Below are positions 5,268 to 12,181 of a stretch of 13,315 nucleotides of DNA, piece after piece (positions within the stretch are counted from its first letter, which is position 1; each line of letters begins with the position of its first letter). The translations under genes were made by a program, and so were the position numbers. Source of the DNA: Ilumatobacteraceae bacterium (GTDB lineage: Bacteria; Actinomycetota; Acidimicrobiia; Acidimicrobiales; Ilumatobacteraceae); the NCBI GenBank assembly GCA_021741795.1, contig JAIOXC010000028.1:1-13315 (forward strand), written 5' to 3'. Under the pieces are notes generated by a model. The model was given only the letters and a program-made list of their open reading frames with translations. It was not told the DNA's origin and made no database searches.

Positions 5268-6104
5268 ATGCCACTGTCCGACAAAGTTTCTGGTGACAGC
5301 CCGATTGGCATGTTCGATTCTGGATTCGGTGGGTTGACGGTCGCGAGAGCCCTCATTGATTTGATGCCACACGAAAATCTTGTCTATATCGGTGACACAG
5401 GCCGGTATCCATATGGGAATAAACCAGCTGACGAAGTACGCGGATATGCAAAAGAGCTGGCTTGGAGTTTGGTGCGTGAATATGGCGCAAAGATGATTGT
5501 CGTTGCGTGCAATACAGCAGCTTCAGTGGCACTTGATGAGCTTGTAGACGAGCTGCCAGTTCCGGTGATCGGAGTTATTGATCCAGGTGCGCGAGCACTT
5601 GTGCGGGTTACGCGCAATAACAAGGTTGGGGTCATTGGCACTGTCGGCACCATCTCGTCTGGTGCATACGTGCAGGCAATTCGAGTTACGGGTGCTCCCG
5701 TCGCACTCACGAGCGCAGCATGCCCAGGTTTTGTCGAGTTTGTAGAGCGAGATCAAACCACTGGCGATGAAGTGATGGTGTTGGCCGAGCGCTTACTTGC
5801 GCCAGTACGTGATGCTGGGGTTGATGCGTTACTGCTTGGGTGCACGCACTATCCATATCTTTCGCGTGTGATTAGTGATGTGATGGGACCAGGGGTAGTG
5901 CTGGTATCGAGTGCGGACGAAACCGCATTCGTTGTGAAACAAGAATTGGAAACAACACATTTGATACGTGAAACCACAGATGGATCGCTGGGAGAGCATC
6001 AGTTTTTATCATCTGGAGACATCGCTTGGTTCGCGCAACTGGGTAGGCGTTTACTCGGCCCCGAACTTGAGACCGCTACGCAATGGTCGAACAACAAGAT
6101 CTAA
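5268..6104 (+). CDS. murI: Glutamate racemase MurI
   Basis: Cytoplasmic, cofactor-independent racemase converting L-glutamate to D-glutamate for peptidoglycan. The 278-aa length is normal. The active-site segments are all present: MFDSGFGGLTV (15-25) with the catalytic-site Asp and Ser, GDTGRYPYG (42-50), the first catalytic cysteine C81 in VVACNTAAS, and the second C192 in LLGCTHYPYL. The ATG at 5268 leaves a short N-terminus before PIGMFDSG, as in relatives; it lacks a Shine-Dalgarno sequence but has a -10-like box 8 nt upstream. It starts the run murI-rph-rdgB, which follows the order of the mycobacterial Rv1338-Rv1341 region, and is divergent from eamA. Confidence 0.97.
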   Translation: MPLSDKVSGDSPIGMFDSGFGGLTVARALIDLMPHENLVYIGDTGRYPYGNKPADEVRGYAKELAWSLVREYGAKMIVVACNTAASVALDELVDELPVPVIGVIDPGARALVRVTRNNKVGVIGTVGTISSGAYVQAIRVTGAPVALTSAACPGFVEFVERDQTTGDEVMVLAERLLAPVRDAGVDALLLGCTHYPYLSRVISDVMGPGVVLVSSADETAFVVKQELETTHLIRETTDGSLGEHQFLSSGDIAWFAQLGRRLLGPELETATQWSNNKI

Positions 6105-6112
6105 CAACAACA

Positions 6113-6118
6113 GGGAGA
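6113..6118 (+). promoter_or_regulatory. Ribosome-binding site of rph
   Basis: GGGAGA, 7 nt before the ATG at 6126, is the clearest Shine-Dalgarno sequence in the window. It belongs to a gene inside an operon, in contrast to the apparently leaderless first genes. Confidence 0.6.
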
Positions 6119-6125
6119 AATACAC

Positions 6126-6887
6126 ATGGCACGGTTTGACGGAAGACAAAATAACGAGTTGAGGCAGATGAGTTTTCAGCGCGACTTCACCGAGATGTCT
6201 GCTGGCTCTGTGCTCGTCTCATTTGGCAAAACTCGCGTATTGTGCACGGCATCGGTGGACGAAGATGTGCCGCGCTGGATGAAGGGGAGCGGCAAGGGTT
6301 GGGTGACGGCTGAGTATTCGATGTTGCCTGGGTCCTCACCAGAGCGCGTAGACCGCGAGGCCGCTAAAGGTAAGCAGTCAGGTCGCACCGTTGAGATTCA
6401 ACGTTTGATCGGCCGTGCATTGCGTTCGTCGTGTGACATGAAGGTATTGGGTGAGCGACAGATTTTGATTGACTGCGACGTGTTGCAAGCCGACGGTGGC
6501 ACTCGCACGGCAAGTATTTGCGGTGCATTCTTGGCGTTGCATGATGCGATCACTCGCGTGCAGCAAAACGGTGGTATTACCGCAAACCCATTGCATTCTT
6601 TGTGTGCTGCAATCAGCGTGGGTATTCACAACGGCACGCCGATCATTGACCTTCCCTATGAAGAAGACTCAACAGCCGAAGTTGATATGAATGTAGTGAT
6701 GCTGCAACCAATTAGTGGTGGGGAAGCAACGTTCGTTGAAGTTCAGGGCACCGCAGAAGGCAAGGCATTCAGCCGCAGCGAGCTCGATGTGCTGCTTGGT
6801 CTTGCTTCGGACGGAATTGGCCAGATTTTCAACATGCAGCGCGAAGTAATTGCAGTACCACCAAGCAAGCGCGCACTCGGGCGATAA
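6126..6887 (+). CDS. rph: Ribonuclease PH
   Basis: Phosphate-dependent 3' exoribonuclease that trims tRNA precursors and other RNAs; works as a hexamer in the cytoplasm. The 253-aa length is normal. Landmarks are FDGRQNNELRQM (4-15), the SVLVSFGKTRVLCTASV strand region (28-44), RWMKGSGKGWVTAEYSMLP (50-68), the RNA/phosphate-site helix SGRTVEIQRLIGRALR (85-100), and the catalytic/phosphate segment IDCDVLQADGGTRTAS (115-130). It begins 21 nt after murI with a strong ribosome-binding site and is followed by rdgB after 2 nt, so the three genes form an operon. Because CCA is not encoded in the tRNA or tmRNA found here, 3' end trimming by this enzyme before CCA addition is relevant. Confidence 0.97.
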   Translation: MARFDGRQNNELRQMSFQRDFTEMSAGSVLVSFGKTRVLCTASVDEDVPRWMKGSGKGWVTAEYSMLPGSSPERVDREAAKGKQSGRTVEIQRLIGRALRSSCDMKVLGERQILIDCDVLQADGGTRTASICGAFLALHDAITRVQQNGGITANPLHSLCAAISVGIHNGTPIIDLPYEEDSTAEVDMNVVMLQPISGGEATFVEVQGTAEGKAFSRSELDVLLGLASDGIGQIFNMQREVIAVPPSKRALGR

Positions 6888-6889
6888 CG

Positions 6890-7465
6890 GTGTTGCGCGT
6901 CGCGTGCGCGTCTGCAAACCCGCACAAGGTTGCCGAGATTGTCGACCTGATGGGTGGTGTGGTCGATCTTGTGCCGCGCCCCAGCGATTTAGCCGATGTG
7001 GTTGAAGACGCAGACACTCTGGAAGGTAATGCTCGGCTCAAAGCAGTAGCTGTTTGTGTTGCAACTGGTTTGCACGCATTGGCCGATGACACAGGTCTAG
7101 AAGTGGATGCGCTGGATGGTGCACCAGGCGTGATTACCGCTCGGTTTGCCGGTGTGGGAGCAACCGATGCACAGAATCGACAAAAGATATTGGTGGAGTT
7201 GGACGGACAAGCTAACGATCAACGAACTGCGCGTTTTCGAACAGTGGCGTTACTTCGATTTGCTGATGGTCGCGAGATTGTTGCGCATGGAGTTTGCGAA
7301 GGAACTATTGCAATGGAGGAGATTGGGGAGCGAGGTTTCGGTTACGACTCGCTGTTCATTCCGAAAGATGGTGACGGTCGCACATTCGCGCAAATGACCA
7401 TTGACGAAAAACATGAACTGTCACATCGTGGCAGAGCTTTTCGTGCTCTTGCAGAAATGCTGTAG
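6890..7465 (+). CDS. rdgB: dITP/XTP pyrophosphatase (RdgB/HAM1 family)
   Basis: Hydrolyses dITP, XTP and related purine nucleotides to monophosphates, keeping them out of DNA and RNA. The 191-aa protein shows SANPHK (8-13), TLEGNA (43-48), ALADDTGLEVDALDGAPGVITARFAG (64-88) with the catalytic Asp, GFGYDSLFIP (149-158) and SHRGRAFRAL (178-187). The start is GTG at 6890, 2 nt after the rph stop codon, so translation is probably coupled. This rph-rdgB pairing is common in bacteria. It ends 4 nt before the convergent D-threonine-aldolase-like gene; no hairpin terminator is visible in that gap. Confidence 0.96.
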   Translation: MLRVACASANPHKVAEIVDLMGGVVDLVPRPSDLADVVEDADTLEGNARLKAVAVCVATGLHALADDTGLEVDALDGAPGVITARFAGVGATDAQNRQKILVELDGQANDQRTARFRTVALLRFADGREIVAHGVCEGTIAMEEIGERGFGYDSLFIPKDGDGRTFAQMTIDEKHELSHRGRAFRALAEML

Positions 7466-7469
7466 TCAC

Positions 7470-8495
7470 TCACCAACCACGAAGGTCAATTGCCCACTGG
7501 TCAAAGATTTTGTTGTCACTGATAATCCAAGCGTTCGCGTGCATCGCAATGGTGGGGTCAATGTGAGCAGGTGTAACACGAATTTGGCTTCCAACTGATG
7601 GTGGTGGTCCATCAGGTGTCGAAAAAGTTGTGTGCTCATCGGAGCAGAACCACACGGAGTGGCTATCAATGGTTGGGTTGCCATGATCCATTCCCAGCGA
7701 CTTCAATCCAACATCGACGACAGACCATGAACTGTTTGATGAAATCACCGTGCCCACAATCCACGCTGCCTGGCGAAACGGAAAACCATGTTGGGCGTAC
7801 TGCGTGTCCATTAACGAATATGAACCCGCTTGAATTTCGGTAACAGCGGTATCTGCATGCAGGTCGTAGGTGCCTGTGCCGCCAGCAGAAATAATTGTGC
7901 CACCGACATCTTGCGCTGCATCGCTTAAGAGTTGCATTGACTCTGCAACTTTTGCGAGACGTTCACTTTTGTCCAGCACCATCATCAGGTGGCCTTCGTA
8001 ACCCATTACGCCGCGCACATGAATACCAAGTTTGCGTGCTTTGTCGGCAAGTCGACCTGCATCGCTTGATGTACAACCGCAACGAGGAAGACCAACGTTG
8101 ACGTCGATCAACACATTGCGAATGCCAGCCTTTGCGACCGCTTGAAGTGTTTCATCCGAATCAATGGCAACCGTGATCATTGATGAGTCTTGCAACTTGG
8201 CCATCGCGCTCAGTCGGGCGGCATCGAGTGTTTCGTTTGCCAAGAGCAAATCAGCACCGAGTCCTGCTTCAGCCATTCCGATCATCTCGCGTGGAGTCGC
8301 ACAAGTAAATGACAAATGACCAGCACGCAACTGTTCTCTGGCCAGTGATGTGCACTTGGTGGCTTTCATGTGGGGTCGTAAGTGAGATCCAGGAAGTACT
8401 GAAGCCATTGTGCTGATATTGGAGCGCAGGATGTCGAGGTCAAAAACCAGCGCAGGTGTCTGCAGTTGATCGATGCCGTGTGACTCAACTCCCAT
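7470..8495 (-). CDS. D-threonine aldolase / D-serine dehydratase-like PLP enzyme (fold type III)
   Basis: A 341-aa alanine-racemase-fold enzyme with the C-terminal metal site of the DSD1/D-threonine aldolase group. It shows QTPALVFDLDIL (12-23), the Schiff-base lysine K44 in LRPHMKATKC, FTCATPREM (63-71), DVNVGLPRCG (131-140), the phosphate-site region SAGGTGTYD (203-211) and, near the end, HIDPT with H311 and D313. His-x-Asp is the manganese pair reported in D-threonine aldolase, whereas D-serine dehydratases usually have His-x-Cys. So aldolase-like activity on a D-3-hydroxy amino acid is the better guess. The ATG at 8495 lies only 2 nt after the tRNA 3' end, and no -10 box or Shine-Dalgarno sequence is visible between them. 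Confidence 0.88.
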   Translation of the reverse strand: MGVESHGIDQLQTPALVFDLDILRSNISTMASVLPGSHLRPHMKATKCTSLAREQLRAGHLSFTCATPREMIGMAEAGLGADLLLANETLDAARLSAMAKLQDSSMITVAIDSDETLQAVAKAGIRNVLIDVNVGLPRCGCTSSDAGRLADKARKLGIHVRGVMGYEGHLMMVLDKSERLAKVAESMQLLSDAAQDVGGTIISAGGTGTYDLHADTAVTEIQAGSYSLMDTQYAQHGFPFRQAAWIVGTVISSNSSWSVVDVGLKSLGMDHGNPTIDSHSVWFCSDEHTTFSTPDGPPPSVGSQIRVTPAHIDPTIAMHANAWIISDNKIFDQWAIDLRGW

Positions 8496-8497
8496 AG

Positions 8498-8570
8498 TGC
8501 CGACGGAGAGACTCGAACTCTCACTGGCGGCGTCCTAAGCGCCGTGCCTCTGCCATTGGGCTACGTCGGC
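8498..8570 (-). tRNA. tRNA with anticodon UAG (Leu by anticodon), short variable loop
   Basis: A 73-nt cloverleaf folds on the minus strand: acceptor GCCGACG/CGTCGGC with discriminator A, D arm GCCC...GGC with GG in the loop, anticodon stem CGGCG/CGCCG around the loop CTTAGGA, a five-base variable region CCAGT, and T arm GAGAG-TTCGAGT-CTCTC. The anticodon UAG reads CUA, a leucine codon, and G37 is typical after G36. Leucine tRNAs normally have a long variable arm, which is missing here, so the amino acid is less sure than the tRNA call. CCA is not encoded; the genome continues CTATG, where ATG starts the next gene. Confidence 0.93.
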
Positions 8571-8635
8571 CAACGCCCACAAGGTTAGTGGTCACTGCGT
8601 GAGGTATTGCCTCAAAATTTGACAGAATGTAAAGC

Positions 8636-10165
8636 GTGAACTCAACAAATGCAACGATCCAAGACTCAAACGCCCTCGTCAGTCAGCTTGGCTTGGCCGA
8701 CTCTGTCGTCGATGCTGACGCGGTAACAGAGAGTGTCCGCAAGTGTGCGGCCAACAATGTGGTTCTACCAACATTTGCGCAACTGACAAACCCTGCGTTG
8801 ATCGCGGCCGATGTTGCCAAGGGTGTCGACAAAAACGCTCCTGATGCGCGCAATCTATTTCGTGTGCATTGGTTTAACGACATGCAGGGCAATCGAGTCA
8901 GCGTGCCCGATCATGTGGTCTTGCCAAAATCGCTCACGGGCATCGATAGTCCGATCGTGGTGATGTTCGGTGATCGTTTCCCAATGATCACTGCGCACAA
9001 AGTGCTTGCGGCATATTCGTGCCTCGCGCCCCGAGTAATCACGGGTCAGTTCAATCCAACAACGCAACGCGCGGTGTGGCCATCAACCGGCAACTATGCG
9101 CGTGGTGGAGTAGCGATCAGTCGGATCACTGGTGCGCGAGGTGTTGCTGTGTTGCCAGCCGGCATGTCGCAAGAGCGTTTTGATTGGCTCGACAAATGGA
9201 CGAGCGACCCGAGCGACATCATTCGCACACCGGGAACCGAGAGCAATGTAAAAGAAATTTATGACGCATGCAATGAGATGAAGCGCGACCCTCAAAATTT
9301 CATTTTTAATCAGTTCTGTGAGTTCGGCAATTATCTCGGCCACTTTGAAGTCACTGGTCAAGCACTTGCCAGTGTGTATCAACACGTTGCAAAGTCAATG
9401 AACAATCCAAACTTGCGCCTCGCAGCCTTCACGTCGGCAACGGGTTCTGCAGGAACAATCGGTGCAGGCGACAGATTGAAGGAAATGTTTGGCACCAAGA
9501 TCGTGGCGGTTGAAGCACTCGAGTGCCCAACAATGCTCGAGAATGGTTTTGGCGAGCACAACATTCAAGGCATCGGTGACAAGCACATTCCACTCATTCA
9601 TAACGTGATGAATACTGACGTGATTGCTGCTGTGTCTGATCGCGCTACCGATGAACTGGACGTGTTGTTTAACACCGCGGCCGGTTGCGACTATCTCGTC
9701 AATCGCAAACATGTTCCGAAAGAAATTGTTGACACGTTGCAACATTTTGGTTTTTCGGCAATTTGCAATGTCATTGCCGCAATCAAGACAGCCAAATTGC
9801 TTGGTCTGGGCGCCGATGACGTGTTGATCACGATTGCCACAGACGGCGCTGACCTGTATCCGAGCGAGCGAGTCAAGACAATGGCTCGGCGTTTCAACAA
9901 CAAGTTTGGCGAAGTTGAAGCAGCCGAAATCTTTGCTGAGCATTTAGGAACAGTGACCACTGAATCGATGATTGATTGCACCGAGCAAGACCGCAATCGC
10001 ATTTTTAACCTTGGCTATTACACATGGGTTGAGCAGCAGGGAACACCACTTTCGGTGTTTGAGGCCCGCAGGTCACAAACGTTCTGGCGTAATTTGCGCC
10101 GCTATGTGCCGGTGTGGGACTCACTGATTGATGAGTTCAACTCACGAGTGGCGAAAGCAAAATAG
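8636..10165 (+). CDS. Large fold-type II PLP-dependent enzyme, cysteine synthase-like, substrate unknown
   Basis: This 509-aa protein has a tryptophan synthase beta/cysteine synthase-type core with an unusually long N-terminal part (about 100 residues) and a C-terminal extension. The likely Schiff-base lysine is K122 in MITAHKVLAAY. The substrate loop is PSTGNYARGG (149-158) and the PLP-phosphate glycine loop is SATGSAGTIGAGD (268-279). VKEIYDACNEM, FNQFCEFGNYLGHFEVTG and GIGDKHIPLIHNV are well-conserved segments of a family I recognise only as uncharacterised PLP-dependent proteins. The start is GTG at 8636, with no Shine-Dalgarno sequence; CAGAAT lies 7 nt upstream. It is divergent from the tRNA and followed after 24 nt by another PLP enzyme. 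The reaction cannot be deduced; elimination or beta-replacement on an amino acid is typical for the fold. Confidence 0.88.
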   Translation: MNSTNATIQDSNALVSQLGLADSVVDADAVTESVRKCAANNVVLPTFAQLTNPALIAADVAKGVDKNAPDARNLFRVHWFNDMQGNRVSVPDHVVLPKSLTGIDSPIVVMFGDRFPMITAHKVLAAYSCLAPRVITGQFNPTTQRAVWPSTGNYARGGVAISRITGARGVAVLPAGMSQERFDWLDKWTSDPSDIIRTPGTESNVKEIYDACNEMKRDPQNFIFNQFCEFGNYLGHFEVTGQALASVYQHVAKSMNNPNLRLAAFTSATGSAGTIGAGDRLKEMFGTKIVAVEALECPTMLENGFGEHNIQGIGDKHIPLIHNVMNTDVIAAVSDRATDELDVLFNTAAGCDYLVNRKHVPKEIVDTLQHFGFSAICNVIAAIKTAKLLGLGADDVLITIATDGADLYPSERVKTMARRFNNKFGEVEAAEIFAEHLGTVTTESMIDCTEQDRNRIFNLGYYTWVEQQGTPLSVFEARRSQTFWRNLRRYVPVWDSLIDEFNSRVAKAK

Positions 10166-10177
10166 TCGCAGTCACGC

Positions 10178-10183
10178 GATAAT
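10178..10183 (+). promoter_or_regulatory. Candidate -10 box for the 445-aa PLP enzyme gene
   Basis: GATAAT ends 6 nt before the ATG at 10190. This suggests that the gene has its own leaderless transcript despite the short gap to the gene before it. Confidence 0.35.
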
Positions 10184-10189
10184 TGCATC

Positions 10190-11527
10190 ATGTCGGTTGG
10201 GTCGGTATTGGCTGCGAACGCAACAGGGTGGAAGTGTGCGGCGTGTGGTCATCGTGTTGCAGTTGAGCAGCCATTGTCGTGGCGTTGTCCAAACTCATCG
10301 GACATCGATCGTCATCATGTGCTGTTGTTGGAGCAGCCCATTGCACCACTGAGGTCAACAGGTGATGCCAATCCATATGTTGCATTTCGAAAATATCTTG
10401 CCTGGGACGTTTTTGCTGCAGCGCTCGGGTTGAACGATGAACAGCGTGAAGCGATCATCCGTCGAACTGATGACGCAGTTGCGCGTGTTGCAGGAACAGG
10501 TTTTCGAACAACACCGTTTGCTCGCAATGACGCGTTGTCGAATGAATTGGGTTTCACCCACAGCGGCGGTGTGTGGGTTAAAGACGAAACGAACAATGTC
10601 GCTGGCTCGCACAAGGCACGTCACTTGTTTGGAGAATTGCTGCATCTTGTGACAGCGCAAGATGCTGGAGTCGCGCCTTGGAAACACGATGCAGATCGAC
10701 CGCAACTTGCCATCTCGTCATGCGGCAATGCCGCATTTGCCGCAGCAACATTGGCCAAGGCGGTCAACTGGCCGATCTTGGTTTTTGTTCCCGAAAATGC
10801 TGCAAGCGAACTCACCGATTTATTGTTGAGCGTCGATGCTTTGATTGTTCGCTGTCCGCGACTTGAGAGTGATCCGCCTGGTGATCCGTGCGTTCATAGA
10901 TTTCGTGAAGCAGTTGCCAATGGCGCAATTCCATTCGGTGTGCAGGGCACCGAAAATGCGTGGTGCTTGGATGGTGGGCGAACAATTGGTTGGGAGATCG
11001 CTGATGCTCAGGAGCGCTTGAGTGGTCCGCCGATTGATCGAATTTTTATTCAGGTAGGCGGGGGTGCTTTCGCAGCTTGTGCATCTGCTGGTTTATTTGC
11101 CGGAGGTCTCCGTCCACTTCTGCACAGCGTGCAAACCGAGAGTTGTGCACCATTGGCAAGAGCATGGAATGCGGCATCGCTGTCCGGTGGGGCACGCAAC
11201 GCCGGATCTCGCTGGAACGAATGCATGTGGCCGTGGGAGAACCCAGCCAACTCTCTTGCCGATGGAATCTTGGACGACGAAACCTACGACTGGGTGCAGG
11301 TGTGCAACGCCATGTCAGAAAGCGGCGGGTCACCAATCGTTGTATCTGAACAACACGTTGTCGACGCCTATGCATTGGCGCACCGTGTGACGTCTATCAA
11401 TGTGAGCCCAACTGGCACGGCAGGCTTGGCTGGATTACTGGCAATGCGCGATCAAATTGCCAATGATGAACGAATTGTTGTTGTCTTTAGTGGCGTACGA
11501 CGCAGCTTTATGCCACTACCGAAGTAG
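10190..11527 (+). CDS. Threonine synthase/TrpB-like fold-type II PLP enzyme, function unknown
   Basis: A 445-aa PLP enzyme. It starts with a partial zinc-ribbon-like knuckle (C16-x2-C19, then C33 in WRCPNS), as in threonine synthases, but the expected fourth cysteine is a serine (S36). An FRKYLAW segment and TTPF lead to the Schiff-base lysine K142 in VAGSHKARH, then the substrate loop SSCGNAAFA (177-185), the phosphate glycine loop VGGGAFA (289-295) and VVFSGVRR near the end (431-438). The GSHK motif is more like tryptophan synthase beta than the GSFKDR of classical threonine synthase. No thrB or thrA lies nearby, so a housekeeping threonine role is doubtful. It follows the 509-aa PLP enzyme and precedes clpP by 13 nt. 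Confidence 0.87.
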   Translation: MSVGSVLAANATGWKCAACGHRVAVEQPLSWRCPNSSDIDRHHVLLLEQPIAPLRSTGDANPYVAFRKYLAWDVFAAALGLNDEQREAIIRRTDDAVARVAGTGFRTTPFARNDALSNELGFTHSGGVWVKDETNNVAGSHKARHLFGELLHLVTAQDAGVAPWKHDADRPQLAISSCGNAAFAAATLAKAVNWPILVFVPENAASELTDLLLSVDALIVRCPRLESDPPGDPCVHRFREAVANGAIPFGVQGTENAWCLDGGRTIGWEIADAQERLSGPPIDRIFIQVGGGAFAACASAGLFAGGLRPLLHSVQTESCAPLARAWNAASLSGGARNAGSRWNECMWPWENPANSLADGILDDETYDWVQVCNAMSESGGSPIVVSEQHVVDAYALAHRVTSINVSPTGTAGLAGLLAMRDQIANDERIVVVFSGVRRSFMPLPK

Positions 11528-11533
11528 TAGTCT
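11528..11533 (+). promoter_or_regulatory. Candidate -10 box for clpP
   Basis: TAGTCT ends 7 nt before the ATG at 11541, in the 13-nt gap after the preceding stop codon. It supports the ATG at 11541 over an upstream extension. Confidence 0.3.
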
Positions 11534-11540
11534 GTTCGCC

Positions 11541-12155
11541 ATGACGTTCAATAATTCCCTTGATGTACCCTTCCAACCTGCTGTTGGCCTCGAAGGTGGA
11601 CCAGAATCCCAAAACAATATTTTCCTCCGCCTACTCAAGAGCCGAGTGATCATGCTTGGCAGCGATGTCAACGACGATGTGGCCAACCAAATTTGTGCGC
11701 AGTTGTTGTTTCTTGAAGGTGAAGACCCAAAAGCAGACGTGTGGTTGTATATCAATAGCCCCGGTGGTTCAATCACTGCGGGCATGGCCATTTACGACAC
11801 CATGCAGTTCATTAGTTGCGACGTCGCGACGGTGTGCCTCGGTCTTGCAGCGTCCATGGGTCAGTTCTTGCTCACCGCCGGCACTGCAGGCAAGCGCTAC
11901 ACATTGCCAAACGCTCGCATCATGATGCATCAACCACTTGCTGGTTTGCGAGGTCAGGCTTCCGACATTGCAATTCAGGCAGAGCAGTTGGCTTTCACCA
12001 AGCACCGCATGGCCGAGCTCACTGCGCATCACTCTGGTCAGGCAATTGAGCAGATTCAAAAAGATTCAGAGCGCGATCGCTGGTTTACTCCGGAGAAGGC
12101 AAAAGAGTACGGCCTTGTTGACAAAGTAATTGTCAAGCGCGGAGAGATTCGCTAA
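11541..12155 (+). CDS. clpP: ATP-dependent Clp protease proteolytic subunit
   Basis: Serine protease that forms a barrel-shaped 14-mer and degrades proteins fed by ClpX or ClpC, including tmRNA-tagged ones. The 204-aa protein has the complete catalytic triad: S105 in AASMGQF, H130 in MMHQPL and D179 in SERDRWF. Also present are LLFLEGEDP (55-63), INSPGGS (71-77) and the C-terminal AKEYGLVDKVI. A longer open frame begins at 11457, but its extra 28 residues overlap the preceding gene and read as its shadow, so the ATG at 11541 is preferred. Actinobacteria often have tandem clpP1-clpP2 next to tig and clpX; here a single clpP stands between a PLP enzyme and a lipoprotein gene. Confidence 0.96.
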   Translation: MTFNNSLDVPFQPAVGLEGGPESQNNIFLRLLKSRVIMLGSDVNDDVANQICAQLLFLEGEDPKADVWLYINSPGGSITAGMAIYDTMQFISCDVATVCLGLAASMGQFLLTAGTAGKRYTLPNARIMMHQPLAGLRGQASDIAIQAEQLAFTKHRMAELTAHHSGQAIEQIQKDSERDRWFTPEKAKEYGLVDKVIVKRGEIR

Positions 12156-12181
12156 CTACAGCGTTTGCAAGTTGCTGTTAA

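Noticed and set aside
11457..11540. 28-codon N-terminal extension of ClpP
   Set aside because: It overlaps the end of the preceding PLP enzyme gene and has no propeptide-like or family-like sequence; the ATG at 11541 fits ClpP length and a -10-like box.
12158..12178. Hairpin ACAGC...GCTGT between clpP and the lipoprotein gene as a bidirectional terminator
   Set aside because: The 5-bp stem with an 11-nt loop and no T run on either side is not convincing.
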